This document shows positions 12,909 through 25,036 of a DNA stretch of 64,000 bases, piece by piece. Source of the DNA: Channallabes apus (Eukaryota; Chordata; Actinopteri; Siluriformes; Clariidae); assembly GCA_030522415.1 (NCBI GenBank), contig CM060109.1, positions 22,306,661-22,370,660 on the forward strand. Direction: 5' to 3'. The first letter of the stretch is position 1, and the number at the start of each line of letters is the position of its first letter. Both the position numbers and the translations under genes were made by a program. The notes under the pieces are model-generated. The model saw nothing but the letters and a program-made list of their open reading frames with translations. It was not told where the DNA came from and searched no databases.

Positions 12909-14211
12909 GGATGTTAGGATTGAGAAAGAATAGGGAATGGAAATCAGGTAAGGCAGAGGAGATAAAGCGCATATGAGAGGAAGAAACTGAATCTATACTG
13001 TATGCAAAAGGCTGATTTGCAATGAGAAGGGAGACCTTAATACGAGTCGAGCATTTGCAGAGAGTGCGAGAGGACGAGAAAACCACCCGGCACTTCAACA
13101 CAGCTTGATTCCATTTTGTTTCTCTTACTTATTAGGCAGACAAAGCCCCAGGAGAGGCAGCACTCACAGTGCTCGCGCGCAGACGCACCCCACTCAGGAA
13201 AAATGCACCTAAAATATGAGGGAATTAGAAAGTCCTCTTACCTCAGTAAACACTCGGATAGTGAAGAGGATTTCACTCGCCTTGTCTGTTTCTCGGTGCG
13301 GGCGCAGTGAGCTTTATTGGCATGACAATATTTAGTTACAGTATTACCGACACATTACTGAAGTGATATTAAGCAACAATTTTATTCAAAAATATCAAAG
13401 AACTTCCATTTAAAGACAAGAAAGAACCATGTAGGCAATCTAGGCTGTGTGTGTATGTGTGTAATAGTCATTTTTCATTTTCTTTCTTATTTTTTTTTTT
13501 AACTGTTGCAATTTTATGGAGGGTCTTATCCCATCTAACAGAACAATTTCCTATAATGAAAAATAAATATTTTAGTCTGTTTTTCCCCAGTTGGCTCTTT
13601 AACCCAGTGGGTTTCCAACGGGCAAATGCATTAATTTCTCATGGTTTAACGGAACATCGTATCCCTTCACAAACACACACATCGCCATTACTGTCATTCT
13701 CCCGGTTTGATAGGATAAATGAAAGTGGTGCAGGGGCCAGAACATGGCATTACAGCAATCACAGAAATTGAGATTATTTAGAATTACTTAAGAAAGCACA
13801 TTTATTATGTGGCAAAAGTTAATACTTGATTTCTGGACTGGTTGAAGTGTCATGCCAGTGCTAGCTAATTAAAACAAAATGCAGAAAGGTTTTCTTCTAA
13901 GTGAATAAATCCCCCATTGCTATATTCACACTTATTATCCAATGAGGTACATGCTACACAAATTAAATATAGTGCTGATAAAATCCAGGCAAATTACCAG
14001 TTCCCTAAACTAATCACAGCGGAACGGGCTGCATGCATGAATGTTGGGTAAAATCATTGGGTTTAATTAGATTTCTAGTACAACTGTTAATCAAAATTAA
14101 AACTATCCTGTTGACTTTATGCTGCTTTTGTGGTCGTTGCATAACAGTTATATTATAATCAGTATGCAAAGCTATATCCAGACATCAACATTAAACATAG
14201 AAGTAAGGCAG

Positions 14212-15232
14212 CGGTCACAAATACCCATAAGGACAGCTGCTAACACCGTATGAAAGATTTTTCGAGCATTTTCTACAGTCTTCTTAAGGCAGCCTTATAA
14301 GAATCCAGCGTTTGTTGCCTGGTCGTAAGTTCGTGGCCAGGTCGATGGTCTTTTCCAGGATTTTCTCTGAATGTGGCATGAAATCCACTCTTCGTAGAGC
14401 CACCATAGGAGTGCATCCAGAACAGCGTACAGTGCTTGTGACTCATTTGGATTCAGAAGACATTTTCAGAAGCCCATATTCCCACGGTGGCTGTAGGTAT
14501 GCCGCAAGGACACATTAAGTAGTTTATATGAGTATCTTATGGAGTTTCTATGAACACCGTATGAACTGATATTCGTTATTCATACACATGGGCATTTTAA
14601 GGCAGAAGAAATTTCTTCACCATTTCTACATTTTTATCTTCATTTGTATTTATTTGGATAGTTCTGTATATCTTGCATGTAGGTTTTTTAATCTTCAATA
14701 TTTGCATAGATCATCATGTGACCTCTCGTGATCTCCTCCTGTTGCAGCTGAGGAAAAGCAGCAGCTACAACTGCTAGAACTTTTTCTTCTTTGTCTTGCA
14801 ACTACCGCCGCAGAAGATGCAACTGCAGTCCTCTCAGGATTATTGCCGTCTTAAAAAATTAATTATTTTCACGACTTTTCTAGCACCAGAGAGAGTGGAT
14901 AGTCGCTGCTTTATACACCACGACAAAATGTGCTGACAGACAGGAGATGTTCCTACCAGATACAGTACCTGAGGGTGACTTTGCACATACAGTATGGGTG
15001 ACGTACGAACACCTTAAGACAAAATATTTTGTTAGATCGACTTACAGTATGTAGGTTGTAGGAAGGTCCTAAGGCAACCTTAAGAAATCTGTGGCTACTG
15101 GACGCTAGAAAAGACAACTGTTTTCCCCACGAATGCCTTGAATTGTACTTAAGAATTAAACAGCATCCATACCAACTTCCTAAGGAGGCTGTAGAGAACT
15201 ATGAATATTTGTAAGAATATTTGTGACCAAGG
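14212..15232. mobile_element. Candidate TIR element, class unknown
   Basis: The left end (cggtcacaaatacccataagg) and the reverse complement of the right end (ttggtcacaaatattctta) match as imperfect terminal inverted repeats. A second inverted match inside (cttcttaaggcagcctta and ctaaggcaaccttaagaa) extends the similarity. There is no coding potential. It may be a roughly 1-kb non-autonomous DNA transposon, but the boundaries are approximate. Confidence 0.45.
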
Positions 15233-16139
15233 TGTAAATGTCATGTCATGTGTCATGTTGAGAAAGACAACAAAAAGCAGAAGATAAATAATCACTATAA
15301 TAATGCAGAAATTAGAGCTGTGAATCGGTGGTAGATTGTCGAGTAAATTTGATTGTGGTTTTCAATTCTATTAGATTCAATAGTGCTAATGTTTACTGTC
15401 TGATTTGTTTCAAACAGCAATGTTCCTAACAGCTTTTAAATGATTAAAAATAATTATTAGAATAATTGAATAAACATCAGAATGCTGTGTAACAATGTGT
15501 CGTTCATTTTTTAAATGTCCTGTCATGTACAAAGTGATCTTTTCCCCTGACAATCTTCTGCTCTACACTCCAGTCCAGTAGGTGGCAGTATTGCACCAAC
15601 CAACAATAATCTCTAAAGAAGAAGTTATAATCTTGCAAAAAGAGAGGATTTTGGAAGAACTTTACAGAAGTCGTTTGTATTTTCTGCAAAAGCTGTGGTA
15701 CAGTATATTCTTAAAAGAAGTTGTCCTTTTATCACGTATCATTAAGTTTTAAATACGTGAATCAGACCCAGAAACTGACAGATCGATATGTTAAATTAAC
15801 TCAGAAAAGATTGTTTAATTGCATCACTAAACAATTTAAGGTTCCTAAAACACTGAAATAAATAATGTAATATGGAACAAAACAGGCCACAGCTTTAAAA
15901 AGTTTTAGTTATCTGTTTATTGCTATGCTCAGAACAGGATTAGATTTTATTACTCCATTAAAAAAAATTATAACAAGGTACAAATAGTTCATACATTAAA
16001 AAAATATCTGTGCCTTCAGCAAAAATGAATATATAAATGTACAAACAATAATGCAGTAATCACTTATTTAGAGCTCAAACATACTGGGACATTATAGAGT
16101 TTTATTTTAACATTTATTCAATTAAGGTTTTTTTTTAGG

Positions 16140-16155
16140 TGGGGGGGGGGGGGGG
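16140..16155. repeat. Poly-G tract
   Basis: A G homopolymer of about 16 bases that could form a G-quadruplex. Comparable C tracts are at 4240-4255 and 25248-25265. Confidence 0.9.
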
Positions 16156-16274
16156 AGCGGTTGCAACACTGAGTATATTTCTGAAGAAAGGGTGTCTATA
16201 ATGTTGTCCATTCCTCTACGCTGGGGTTCCCCTGGTACAGATTTGTTCGGATAGACTTCCTGCTTCAACAGGTT

Positions 16275-16377
16275 TTCATTCATTCAGTGGATCACGCTGG
16301 CTTTAAGATGGGAATACACCTTGGATGGAAAAGCAGTCGATTGAAGGAAACACACACACACACAGACACACACACAC

Positions 16378-16409
<32 letters not shown>

Positions 16410-16563
16410 CTTGAGGCAGTTTAGCATAGCCAGTTCATCCCCAGCATATATTTAGGAGGCGGGGTAGAAAACCAGAGAAGCCATAAAAAGCCTGTGGAAA
16501 CACAGACGAAAACATGGATTGAACCAGAGACCCCTGGGGCAGTAAGGCTGCGATTCTACAAGT
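16275..16563 (-). mobile_element. tRNA-derived SINE (family 1), old copy
   Basis: The order of blocks matches the minus-strand SINE (cattcattcagtggatca, a CA run, gaaaccagagaagcc-like, then ggattgaaccagagacccctgg and gcagtaaggctgcgattct), but with strong divergence. Confidence 0.55.
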
Positions 16564-17084
16564 CGGGTTCAAATCTGGACACTGCTATGGATGGTCATTG
16601 CAAACAATTATTTGTTATTGTTTTTGGGTTGATTCGAAATATGTTTGACTCATCATAATTCCTTTCAGATGGTCACATTTGGACCTCTTGGCACAGATAA
16701 CCAGACTTTGGGCTGAAATATCCTATCAATTAGCAGAATTAATGATGTCATCAATCTTTTTAAGAGCCACCTGCCAAAAGCAGGCCTAAAGCATGACTAA
16801 ATCCTGATCCAAATTTTACAGCAAGAGTCAGGTGCTTCTTCTTGTATAAAGCTGTCAGCTTTTACTGGAACTCCTGGTAATAGTGAGCATGAGGAAAAAG
16901 TTCATTTTTGGTTCAATCTAGCCACAAAATGCCAAATGCCACTCTGGTGAAGCTTGATGAGGCTCAGGCGCTGTATGTTCGAGGGCTTCTTTCTTGCAAT
17001 GCTGCAGAACCAACTGGCTTTTTGTTGTGAAGTCATTGTTTAACAGTTGATTTTAAAACTTAACAATCAAAAAAATCTGCTAAA

Positions 17085-17325
17085 TTGCTGTTGGTCTTTC
17101 GGCTGCTCTCGTCAAGTGGTCACCACTGCGGACCATACGATCTACACAACAACTTTGCACAGGATTTTGTGACGGATGCCCTTCCTGATGCAATCCGTCC
17201 TTTTTATCCGGGCTTAGGACTGGCCCTGCATTGAGTGGCCAGGGTTTGGGCATTGGGCGGGAATTGACCTGTGATGTTACACGTTGCATGGGAGAAACCT
17301 ACCCACTGTGCCACCAATCCCCAAG
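17085..17325 (-). mobile_element. tRNA-derived SINE (family 4)
   Basis: The minus-strand copy starts with ttcggctgctctcgt, then gacggatgcccttcctgatgc and ttatccgggctta, and ends with ggcgggaattgacctg (B-box complement) and ctacccactgtgccacca (A-box complement). Its tail sequence (cattccgg...ggcatcc type) is shared with 56575-56770. Confidence 0.7.
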
Positions 17326-17484
17326 AATAAGCCAAAATGTGTTTGTAATATCAGTTTCAGACATGAAAATTTGTTTGTCTTTTTTTTTTTAATATCCAAT
17401 GCTTGACGTGTGCTGGTAAACAAACATCTTTCTGGCTTGTATTAAAGGTTCTACGATTTTATACGTGGCAATGTTATGAATGAA

Positions 17485-17690
17485 GACGAGGACGCAGGTG
17501 CAGGTCAACAGGGTTTTATTACACTTGGCAAACAGTTAGTCAGAATCGTAGTCAGGATGCAGGTAAAGGTCAGAGGACCTACAAACAGCCTTTACTAAGA
17601 AAGACAAGAGCAAGACGAGGAAACAGACTCCAAACCGGGTAAACAATCAGGAAATCAAGGAGCGTATACCACACACTGTGAATTTAGTGT
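17485..17690 (-). repeat. Possible retroelement LTR-edge fragment
   Basis: The sequence from gacgcaggtgcaggtcaaca through gggttttattaca and ggcaaacagttagtcag to aatcaggaaatcaaggagc resembles a fragment I associate with LTR-type repeats in fish. On the minus strand it holds an AATAAA-like signal. The family and the boundaries are uncertain. Confidence 0.35.
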
Positions 17691-18097
17691 TTGAGTCTTT
17701 TCCTGCGGTGAGGGTGGGTCTGATTAGGGGCAGGATTGCACAGTCAGTATGTGCTGTATGTAACATCTGTACTGTACTGTCATAGTGAAGTGCGGTTGTC
17801 CATAGCGGCCAGGGTTGTACACTGTGCTATAGAGTTTCACAACAATTCCAGCATGGATATGACAGGATGGTTTTCCTAAGAGAAACGGGGCATCGTTAAA
17901 GCCACAAAGGGACAAGAAGAAAAGAATGTATATTATAAGAATGACAAATTGTTTGCATTAATTTTACTTATTCATTATGAGGATGTATGATAATGTGTAT
18001 ATGTAGAAAGTGCTAGCGGACATTAGTACATTAGTGTTTAAAAAGAATTACATTGATTTTGTTGGTTAGAACAAAGATATATTTTAGAGTAATTTTA

Positions 18098-18772
18098 CAA
18101 GGGGTGTTCAAGTCAAACCAGGATCTTGTAAATGAAGCTGTAAAACCGATTGACATTTACAGAAGCACCATACAGAGATGAGCCTCTCAGCCTCAGTAAA
18201 ACATTTGAAGTGCAAATGTTTTAAAGCTTCCTTTGAATGACGATCTCTGAGGAGGTGGCTCGGAGCCCACTGCAGTTGTTTCCATGAACATTCAGTGAGT
18301 GGAACATCTGATGCTTGAAAATCGATGGAGTACTTGTCGCCAACTTGTGGACATCAGTGTGCATTCAGTTCGTTTCAGTTTTATTTATATAGCTTTTAAC
18401 TATGGTCATCGTCTCAAAGCAGCTTCACAAAATGAAAAGAAAATGTATGGAAGTGTGTATGAGTGAGAAAAAAATGTGTTTAGATAATAATGAGATTGTC
18501 CCTGATCAGCAAGTCAAGCGACAGTGGCAAGGAACAGTCCTGGCCTCGACTGTACGGTAGTTCCTGGGAGGCCAGCGTTTCAGACATGGAGCAGTCAGTC
18601 CAATCATACAGTAGCTACAGCATTCAGAAGCTTAATGGTATCCAAGCCACTAGTGAAACACTGGGATAAGGGCATAAGTGGAGCAGAATATTATATAAAG
18701 GTATTTTTTTTTACTCTCATATCTGCGTTCTGTTATTCTGCCCAATCAAAAGGCCTGGTTTGATTTGAAAAG
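18098..18772 (+). mobile_element. Mariner-like element, deleted, with a nested repeat
   Basis: The left terminal repeat ggggtgttcaagtcaaacc is preceded by TA, and the right end (ggcctggtttgatttgaa) is its diverged inverted partner. Internal blocks (gattgacatttacagaagc, tgaacattcagtgagtgg, ggagttcctgg-like) are shared with 45608-46140. Another repeat interrupts it at about 18361-18540. No intact transposase remains. Confidence 0.78.
18361..18545 (+). repeat. Teleost interspersed repeat nested in the mariner copy
   Basis: The sequence ttttatttatatagctttt, ctcaaagcagcttcaca and ccctgatcagcaagtcaagc with gacagtggcaaggaacag is the fish repeat also seen at 1245-1365 and, reversed, at 26025-26205. 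Mariner sequence flanks it on both sides. Confidence 0.7.
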
Positions 18773-19017
18773 CAATTGCTTTCGAGCATCTTTGTGAGCG
18801 CCAATAATTCAGGCAGGCACTATGGACCATTGAGTTCCGTGTTAACCATCCACATCAGTTATCAGATATACTGTAAATATAACTGTGAACTAATCCCCAC
18901 CAGATTCTTGCTTTTCTTTCTCCTTTTAAATGGTCGGTTTTTCAGTATTGGCAAGATGGCAGAACAGGAGATGTGAGATTTGAAATTTTAATGGTTTGTT
19001 TTACAGAAATGTTCAAG

Positions 19018-19039
19018 TTTTTTTTTTTTTTTTTTTTTT
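19018..19039. repeat. Poly-T tract
   Basis: A T homopolymer of about 22 bases. No retroposed gene was recognised next to it. Confidence 0.9.
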
Positions 19040-19342
19040 GCGCTTGGTTACAAAATGCAGTCTCCAGATTTTTTGTTGCGCTGCTGGAACAGTCTTTCTG
19101 TCTATAAAAGTGTTTTCTTCTACCGGCCTGTCTTTGTGGCTAGATTGTGTTCACTGAGTCTCTACTTTGTCAGCATGGTTCTGAGTTTTCTATTAGTCTG
19201 GCGTAGCGTTATAGTTGTCTTCAGACCATACGGCATCATGTCTCATACTGTGCTTGAATTTCTGAAGTCTTATAATTTAGCTGACTCTAACTGTCCTTAT
19301 GTCCAGCAAGTCCTTATTGAAAATCAAGGGACCAAAGACTTA

Positions 19343-19348
<6 letters not shown>

Positions 19349-19394
<46 letters not shown>
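19349..19394. repeat. (CT)n microsatellite
   Basis: A CT dinucleotide run of about 22 units. Confidence 0.96.
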
Positions 19395-19398
<4 letters not shown>

Positions 19399-21041
19399 TT
19401 TATTCCATAAAGGTCAGGGTCCCAGCTGATCTGGGTTGCCATGTAAATTACACTTGACAGCAGAGCACGGGGCCGCTCTATGCACTCACCCTAAAGAAGC
19501 CCAGGGGACATGTGCATGCATGTACACGTATCTTTATTTGTTCTCCTCCTGCATACGTAGACTTGCGTGTGTGCACGGTCCTGTGAAGCCGCTTACTGGG
19601 TCAGTGAGTAACATGTCTGTCCCTTGTTTCTGCAGCTCTGTGTTAGATCCTCTTACCAATGAGCATCATGGACAGCAAATCAGTCTTGCCTCAGCACCAT
19701 GGGGAGTTCTGTCATATCCTTGCACCGGTGTCACATTTTAGACAAAAAAAGGTAGTTTGTGTACTCTGATGCAACTCTGGCGCAAGACAAGACAGAGGAG
19801 GAAGGAGATGTCTGAATATGGGTGTGTGAGAGAGCGACGAACACGGGGAAGCTGTGTAATTACCCACCATCTCAGACATCATTAATGTGACAGGGATGTT
19901 GAAAGGAGTATGTTTGGGGGGTGAAGGGTGGGCATGTCGTAAGTGTTCTCGAAGGGCCAGAAACAATACCATTTACAGCATTTCATGTTTTTTTTTTTGT
20001 TTTTTTTTCTGTTCCGCTTAACCTTCTGCTGTTGGCTGTCAATAATGTTTCATCTTTTCTGTTGCGTGGTATTTCCCTCTAAGCAGCAGTCTTTGGGAAG
20101 ATTTACAGCATAGCTGTAGCGTAGATTAGAGGAGTGTGCTCCATAAACCAGGAAAAGCCCATGCCGGGTGCAGAGGGGAAAAAAAAAACAGATGTGAAAG
20201 CAGAGAGAAAGAGAGAGAAAGAGAGTGAATGACATTTTGTCTTCTGCGGCAGAGGAAGCCGTGCTATAATGGGTTTCGCTTAATTTGAGCTCAATTGGAA
20301 AGTTATTAGAGAGCCCGATTTAGCCGTTTGTGAATTTGGTCAAGGGCACTGCAGCCGAGCCCGAGCTCAGAGCGGCGTTTGGAAACAGCGACGTGTGTCT
20401 GCTGGAGCAGAACCGCAGAGAGGAGGAGCTGCTGATCTACACGATACACCCCGCACGCTCTCACCAAGGCTGATCAGAGCATCCCCACAAGGCGTTCTGC
20501 TCACACTGTGGTGAAGAATAAAGCTCTGTGTGTGAGTGTGTGTGTGTGTGTGTGTGTATGTGTGTGACTGGGTGGAGAGGTTGTTTGGTTCACATGGTGG
20601 TGTGTGTTTGTCTGTTTGCTTTGTGTTTTTCGAATTGCCTTTGGCAGAAGTTGTTCTTATCAGCGCTGATTTCAGGTGGCTTTGTGTGTTTTGCCAGTAG
20701 GTCGCTTTGGCAGACCTTTGTTATTTACTTTGGAGGTGACCTAACAAACATTTTTTTTCCTTTTCTTTTCTTTCCTTTTTTTTTTTTTTTACAACGCAAG
20801 TGAAAGACAACAAAATGAATCACGGTCATGTTTGTGAACAGCAATAAACTAAACAAATTCCTTTTTTAGTCTAGCAATGCCGCTAAGAGGTTTATCGATC
20901 CGAGTGATTTTCTCTTAAGGGTTGTTTTTTTTTTTTAAAGGTCATAAAGTAGATCTGGAAATTGTAAAATAATCAAGTAAACATTTTAATCTGAATGCTA
21001 AAACAATGATAATTGTGTTTTTAATCTAGCATTATTACTTG

Positions 21042-21300
21042 GGGCGTTCAAGTCAAACTGGGACTCTTAAATGTACAGAAAAAAAAATAACACCGTTATG
21101 TGAATAAAAACTCCCTTTATTTCTCTATATTATCCCCGGCTGGACTAATGCACTTATCCCTGTGTCTCACTAGTGCTTGGATATCATCAAGGTAGAAAGT
21201 TTTCTCAGTACGCCGAAGCCAAAACTCCTTTAATGGTCCCTCACTTTAATGGTAAAGGGACCACTTTTTTGGTTTGGTCACTGAAGGCATTTATTTTTTA
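21042..21300 (-). mobile_element. Mariner-like arm, left half of an inverted pair
   Basis: It starts with the terminal repeat gcgttcaagtcaaactggga. It then reads the reverse complement of the 3' portion of the family (ctccctttatttctctata, ctaatgcacttatccc, gttttctcagtacg). The matching arm in the opposite orientation is at 21985-22215, so the pair forms a fold-back around the intervening insertions. Confidence 0.75.
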
Positions 21301-21301
21301 T

Positions 21302-21620
21302 TTTTTGCAGGACATTGTACCACTAAATTTAATTCATTCCAAAAGCGAGTTCATAAGGTGGAATTTCGCATTGCGAAATACATTTTACTATAGAAATAAT
21401 GTAAGTGCAGATTCCGTTCCAGCCAACCATAAAATATTAAAAGTATTAACAATTTCCAACACTGTAATCATATTTTTGCATATAGAAACAATTAAAACAT
21501 TTAGAAAAGACATGAAAATTAAGTAAAATATGAAATATTGTTACTCCAGTTTCCTCCCACAGTCCAAAGACATGCAGATTAGGCTAATTGGCGTTCCCAA
21601 ATTGACCATAGTGTGTGAAT

Positions 21621-21665
<45 letters not shown>

Positions 21666-21984
21666 CTGCGATGGATTGGCACGCTGTCCAGGGTGTACCC
21701 TGCCTCGTGCCCTGAGTCTCCTGGGATAGGCTCCAGGTCCCCGCGACCCTAATACAGGATAAAGCGGTATAGAAGGTGAATGAATGAATGAAATATTGTA
21801 GATAATATATTAAATAATTTATTCTTAATTTATGATTCCACTTAACACCGGCTGCTTTAAAAACTGGAAGTACGTACATGGTTATTCACATGGCGAAAAT
21901 GCTTCTCGGGGGAAAATGTTTTGCAAAACACGGGCGTTCCTACAATGATGTACCTCTGTACTGCTTACTGCACCACTTGCACAT
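21302..21984 (+). mobile_element. TIR element with a nested SINE
   Basis: The left part (attgtaccactaaatttaat and the block tcattccaaaagcgagtt to aaataatgtaagtgcag) and right part (gctgctttaaaaactggaag, cggcgaaaatgcttctcgg-like, acgggcgttcctacaatgatgtacc) match a non-coding fish DNA element with gtacc/ggtac termini. A SINE (21542-21787) interrupts it. The whole sits between two inverted mariner arms. Confidence 0.6.
21542..21787 (+). mobile_element. tRNA-derived SINE (family 1), 5'-truncated with TSD
   Basis: It lacks the tRNA head and starts at ccagtttcctcccacag. It continues through tccaaagacatgcagatt, a GT run, ttggcacgctgtccagg and taaagcggtatagaagg, with a (TGAA)n tail. A 12-bp target duplication ATGAAATATTGT flanks it (21530-21541 and 21788-21799). 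This is classic target-primed insertion. Confidence 0.92.
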
Positions 21985-22215
21985 TACAGGAACTCGACGG
22001 GGAGTTATTGCTTCTTCTCTTTTATAGTGTGTATGATTCCGGTGTACTGAGAAATCTTTCAACATTAAAGGTATACAAGCACTAGTGCTACTCTGGGATA
22101 AGTGCCCTAATGCAGCAAGGTATTATATAAAGAAATAAAGACAATTTCTTTTCCCCTCATACCCGTGTTCTGTTATTCTGCACAATTAAAAGTCCCAGTT
22201 TGACTCGAATGCCCC
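21985..22215 (+). mobile_element. Mariner-like arm, right half of an inverted pair
   Basis: The blocks cacttgcacattacagg, aactc, tgggataagtgccctaatg, and agtcccagtttgactcgaa at the end are the 3' part of the mariner-like family in plus orientation. It mirrors 21042-21300. Confidence 0.75.
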
Positions 22216-22779
22216 TCATATTTAAGATTTTTATCGAATGATTCCATAAACATGAAACTAACCTTACTAAAAAATATTAATATTAGGTACAGTAAACTCT
22301 ACAGCACTCGAACGATTCATTGTAATTAACGAGGCAGGGAATAATCAGTGTTACCGTGTGGAACTGAACAGTAAAGGCAGGTTCTAACGTTCTAAGGGGT
22401 TAAACAGCAGCAGCGGTTCTCAGAAAGCAACACATGTAACATTATTTCGTTTCCAAGATCAGCACCGGATCGTCATTTAAACGAATTGCGCAGCGAGCGT
22501 TGCCTCCTCAAAATTACCACTGGCTCCTCTTCTTAACCAATCATAATCAAGGGCACGAGATCCGTACTCAAAGCGAGTTCGAGAAAATGAGTCTCCGCAG
22601 CAGCTCTGAAACAATTTCAAATAATCAGAAGTGAACATAAACAAAATCATGTTGTTAGTGGAAAGTGGAAACTTCCTCAAGAGCCCCTACATACACTCGA
22701 CATACCACACACACGCACGCACGTACGCACGTACGCACGCTGCCACGTTTAAACACTCCTCCAAACGTAACACGACGCG

Positions 22780-23000
22780 TAATTGCGACAGCGCAGCGTA
22801 ATTAGTTTGAGTTTAATTACCAGAAGGGGTTAACTCTTTTATTACTGGATTCCGAACGTACCATGACTCACACTGCCTTAATTCCTCACGATAATTATGA
22901 TTACCCTTCATATTGATTAATTTCACGCTGTGTGCATTACGTGCTTAAAGGGGAGGTTTGTCAAAAATTATTAATTAGCATCCTCCGAACTTCTGAGATG
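22780..23000. other. Repeat-free intronic block rich in ATTA motifs
   Basis: Contains many homeodomain-type cores (gcgtaattagtttgagttta, ccttaattcctc, gataattatgattac, tattgattaatttc, attattaattagc) within about 200 bp. This density resembles developmental enhancers, but the sequence alone cannot show function. Confidence 0.3.
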
Positions 23001-23367
23001 AGACGTGTTACTGCCTCTGACCCAGTAAGTGTCGCGTCTCATGCAAATGCCTGCGCGTAAACATTGTGTTTACTCTCGACACATGCAAAATAGGTCTTCA
23101 TTTGCTGAAGCAACAAGTGAAGGTCAACATCAGATCAGCAGCTATCAAGCAGCCGGTTGACATGCAAGTATTTTCTATTAGCAGCGTGACCTTTACTTCA
23201 TTCAGTGCGTGTGGGAGTCCAGGAAAACTGCACTTGGCACGTCAGCGGATCTCTCGTACACCTTCACATCACAACGTTTCTAACAAAATGTGTGTTTTCC
23301 AGCATGAGCAGCATCATTTCATCAAAAATATCAAGTAGAGCTACATCCGTCTTTCTCTCTCTCTCTT

Positions 23368-23370
<3 letters not shown>

Positions 23371-23400
<30 letters not shown>
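23371..23400. repeat. (CA)n microsatellite
   Basis: A short CA run between CT-rich stretches. Confidence 0.93.
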
Positions 23401-23401
<1 letters not shown>

Positions 23402-23931
23402 TTTTCCATCCCTGTGCTCTCTCTCTCTCTCTCTCCTTCGGTCTCTCTGCCATCTTCTCCCTGGCTCTCATTTCATGACAAATACTGCGTCATTCGTGTT
23501 GCCAAGCCTTATGTAACGACTTATGAGCTGTATTTAGAGTTGAAGTGTGAGTAGTGCGGAGTTCGAGCCAGAATTGCACACATCACATTCCAGGCCTTAG
23601 AATCCCTTCCCGAATTGAAGTGCTACTTAGAAAGTTTCGTTTTGCTGCAGAGCTTGCTCATGAGAGGGGAATGTTTTTTTTTTCCCGTTATGTGTTGTTC
23701 TAACTTTAAACAGTATTAAATTTAGCTTCAGTCTTTACAAAACCCGACACCGACTTTTTTTTCTTCTTCCGCATATAAGCTTCTGTGAGCGAGAAAGATC
23801 GCTTTATTATCGTCAGGATCTGCAGTGTGAAACTGACATATCAAGAGCATCGCAGTGGTTATGTATGGGTGTCAATCTTAACATGTGTTACTATTACGGT
23901 AGATTTAATATTTTCATACCATACCTTTTAT

Positions 23932-24180
23932 TTACACAGCACGGTGGTGTAGTGGTTAGCACTGTGGTCGCTCACCTCCAGGGTCCAGGGTTCGGTCTTG
24001 TGTGTGTGTGTGTGTGTGTGTGTGTGAGTGGAGTTTGCATGTTCTCCCCGTACTTGGTGGGTTTCCTCTTGGTTTCGTCCACAGTCCAAAGACATCCTGA
24101 TTAGGCTAATTGCTATTTCCAAATTGGGAGTTTCCAGGCCTCCCATGTCCCTGTATAGGGTAAGAATGAGTGAGTGAGTA
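23932..24180 (+). mobile_element. tRNA-derived SINE (family 1)
   Basis: The head cacggtggtgtagtggttagc (A-box) and gggtccagggttcgg (B-box region) is followed by a GT run, ggagtttgcatgttctcccc, ccacagtccaaagaca, and a gagtgagtgag tail. The middle-to-tail segment (ttggcaccctgtccagg) is deleted. Confidence 0.85.
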
Positions 24181-24802
24181 TATTAATGATATAAAATTTG
24201 AAAAGTCTTTATCTGGAGTTCTTTGGAAGGAAACACTTTACTCCTCAGACACACACAACCTAACGTGCAAGATGTCTGTAGACGGTCTTTAAAACTCAAT
24301 CTCCTGAAAGAGGTCTTTAGATATTACTAATTACTCTGTGAAGACGCCCTAAAGATGACTAATATAAGGGCTTTGGGAATTTACTTTCAAAGACATCTGG
24401 CATGATAAGATTTTTAGGCGCTTTAATGGGTCTTGAAGACATTTTCTATGGGTCTCTAGTTTATTTGGTCGTGAAGATGTCCTGCAGTCCTACATGTGCT
24501 CACTGGGTAGCTATTACATTTACAGTACAGTAGCTATTTGGAATCCACTCCTACAACAAAACTCTTCATTACAGTTGAGAACTTCAGAGAACTTTGAGAT
24601 TTTTCTCAAGAGACACCAAATAAAAACATACAGTTTTTACAGCGCAGTACTATACAAGAGCTTTATTTCTTCACATTAAATGAAATTAAATGATGTCGAT
24701 TAAATTACAGACATGAGAAGGAATGTTGGGCTGTCGATGGGCTGCAAAATAAGTAAAGATGCCTATCAACAATTCTCAACAATTGAAAAATCTTAACATA
24801 AT

Positions 24803-25036
24803 GGCAGCAACCTCATTTCCCCTCTCGTCTGTTCCAACCCCTCAGCTTTCATCCTCACCAATATACTAATCATCCGTCATCATCGGCAAATGTTTCCTCT
24901 GGTAACTTTACGTTAGATGTTTTTTTTTTCTTATGATGTAATAATTCATAGGTGATTATGTGGCTTAACAAAGAAAAACCATTCCTCTGAAACTGGTCAG
25001 GTACAGGGTGTGGACTGAAAATGAAAGACCAAGATC
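24803..25036 (+). repeat. Dispersed repeat, second copy
   Basis: This is a diverged partner of 130-400, in the same order and orientation, with small internal indels and a T-rich expansion near 24920. No coding potential or terminal repeat was recognised. Confidence 0.75.

Noticed and set aside
20265..20480. A GC-richer segment that might be a promoter or exon
   Set aside because: No splice-site pair with family similarity, no CpG-island density and no core promoter element could be supported.
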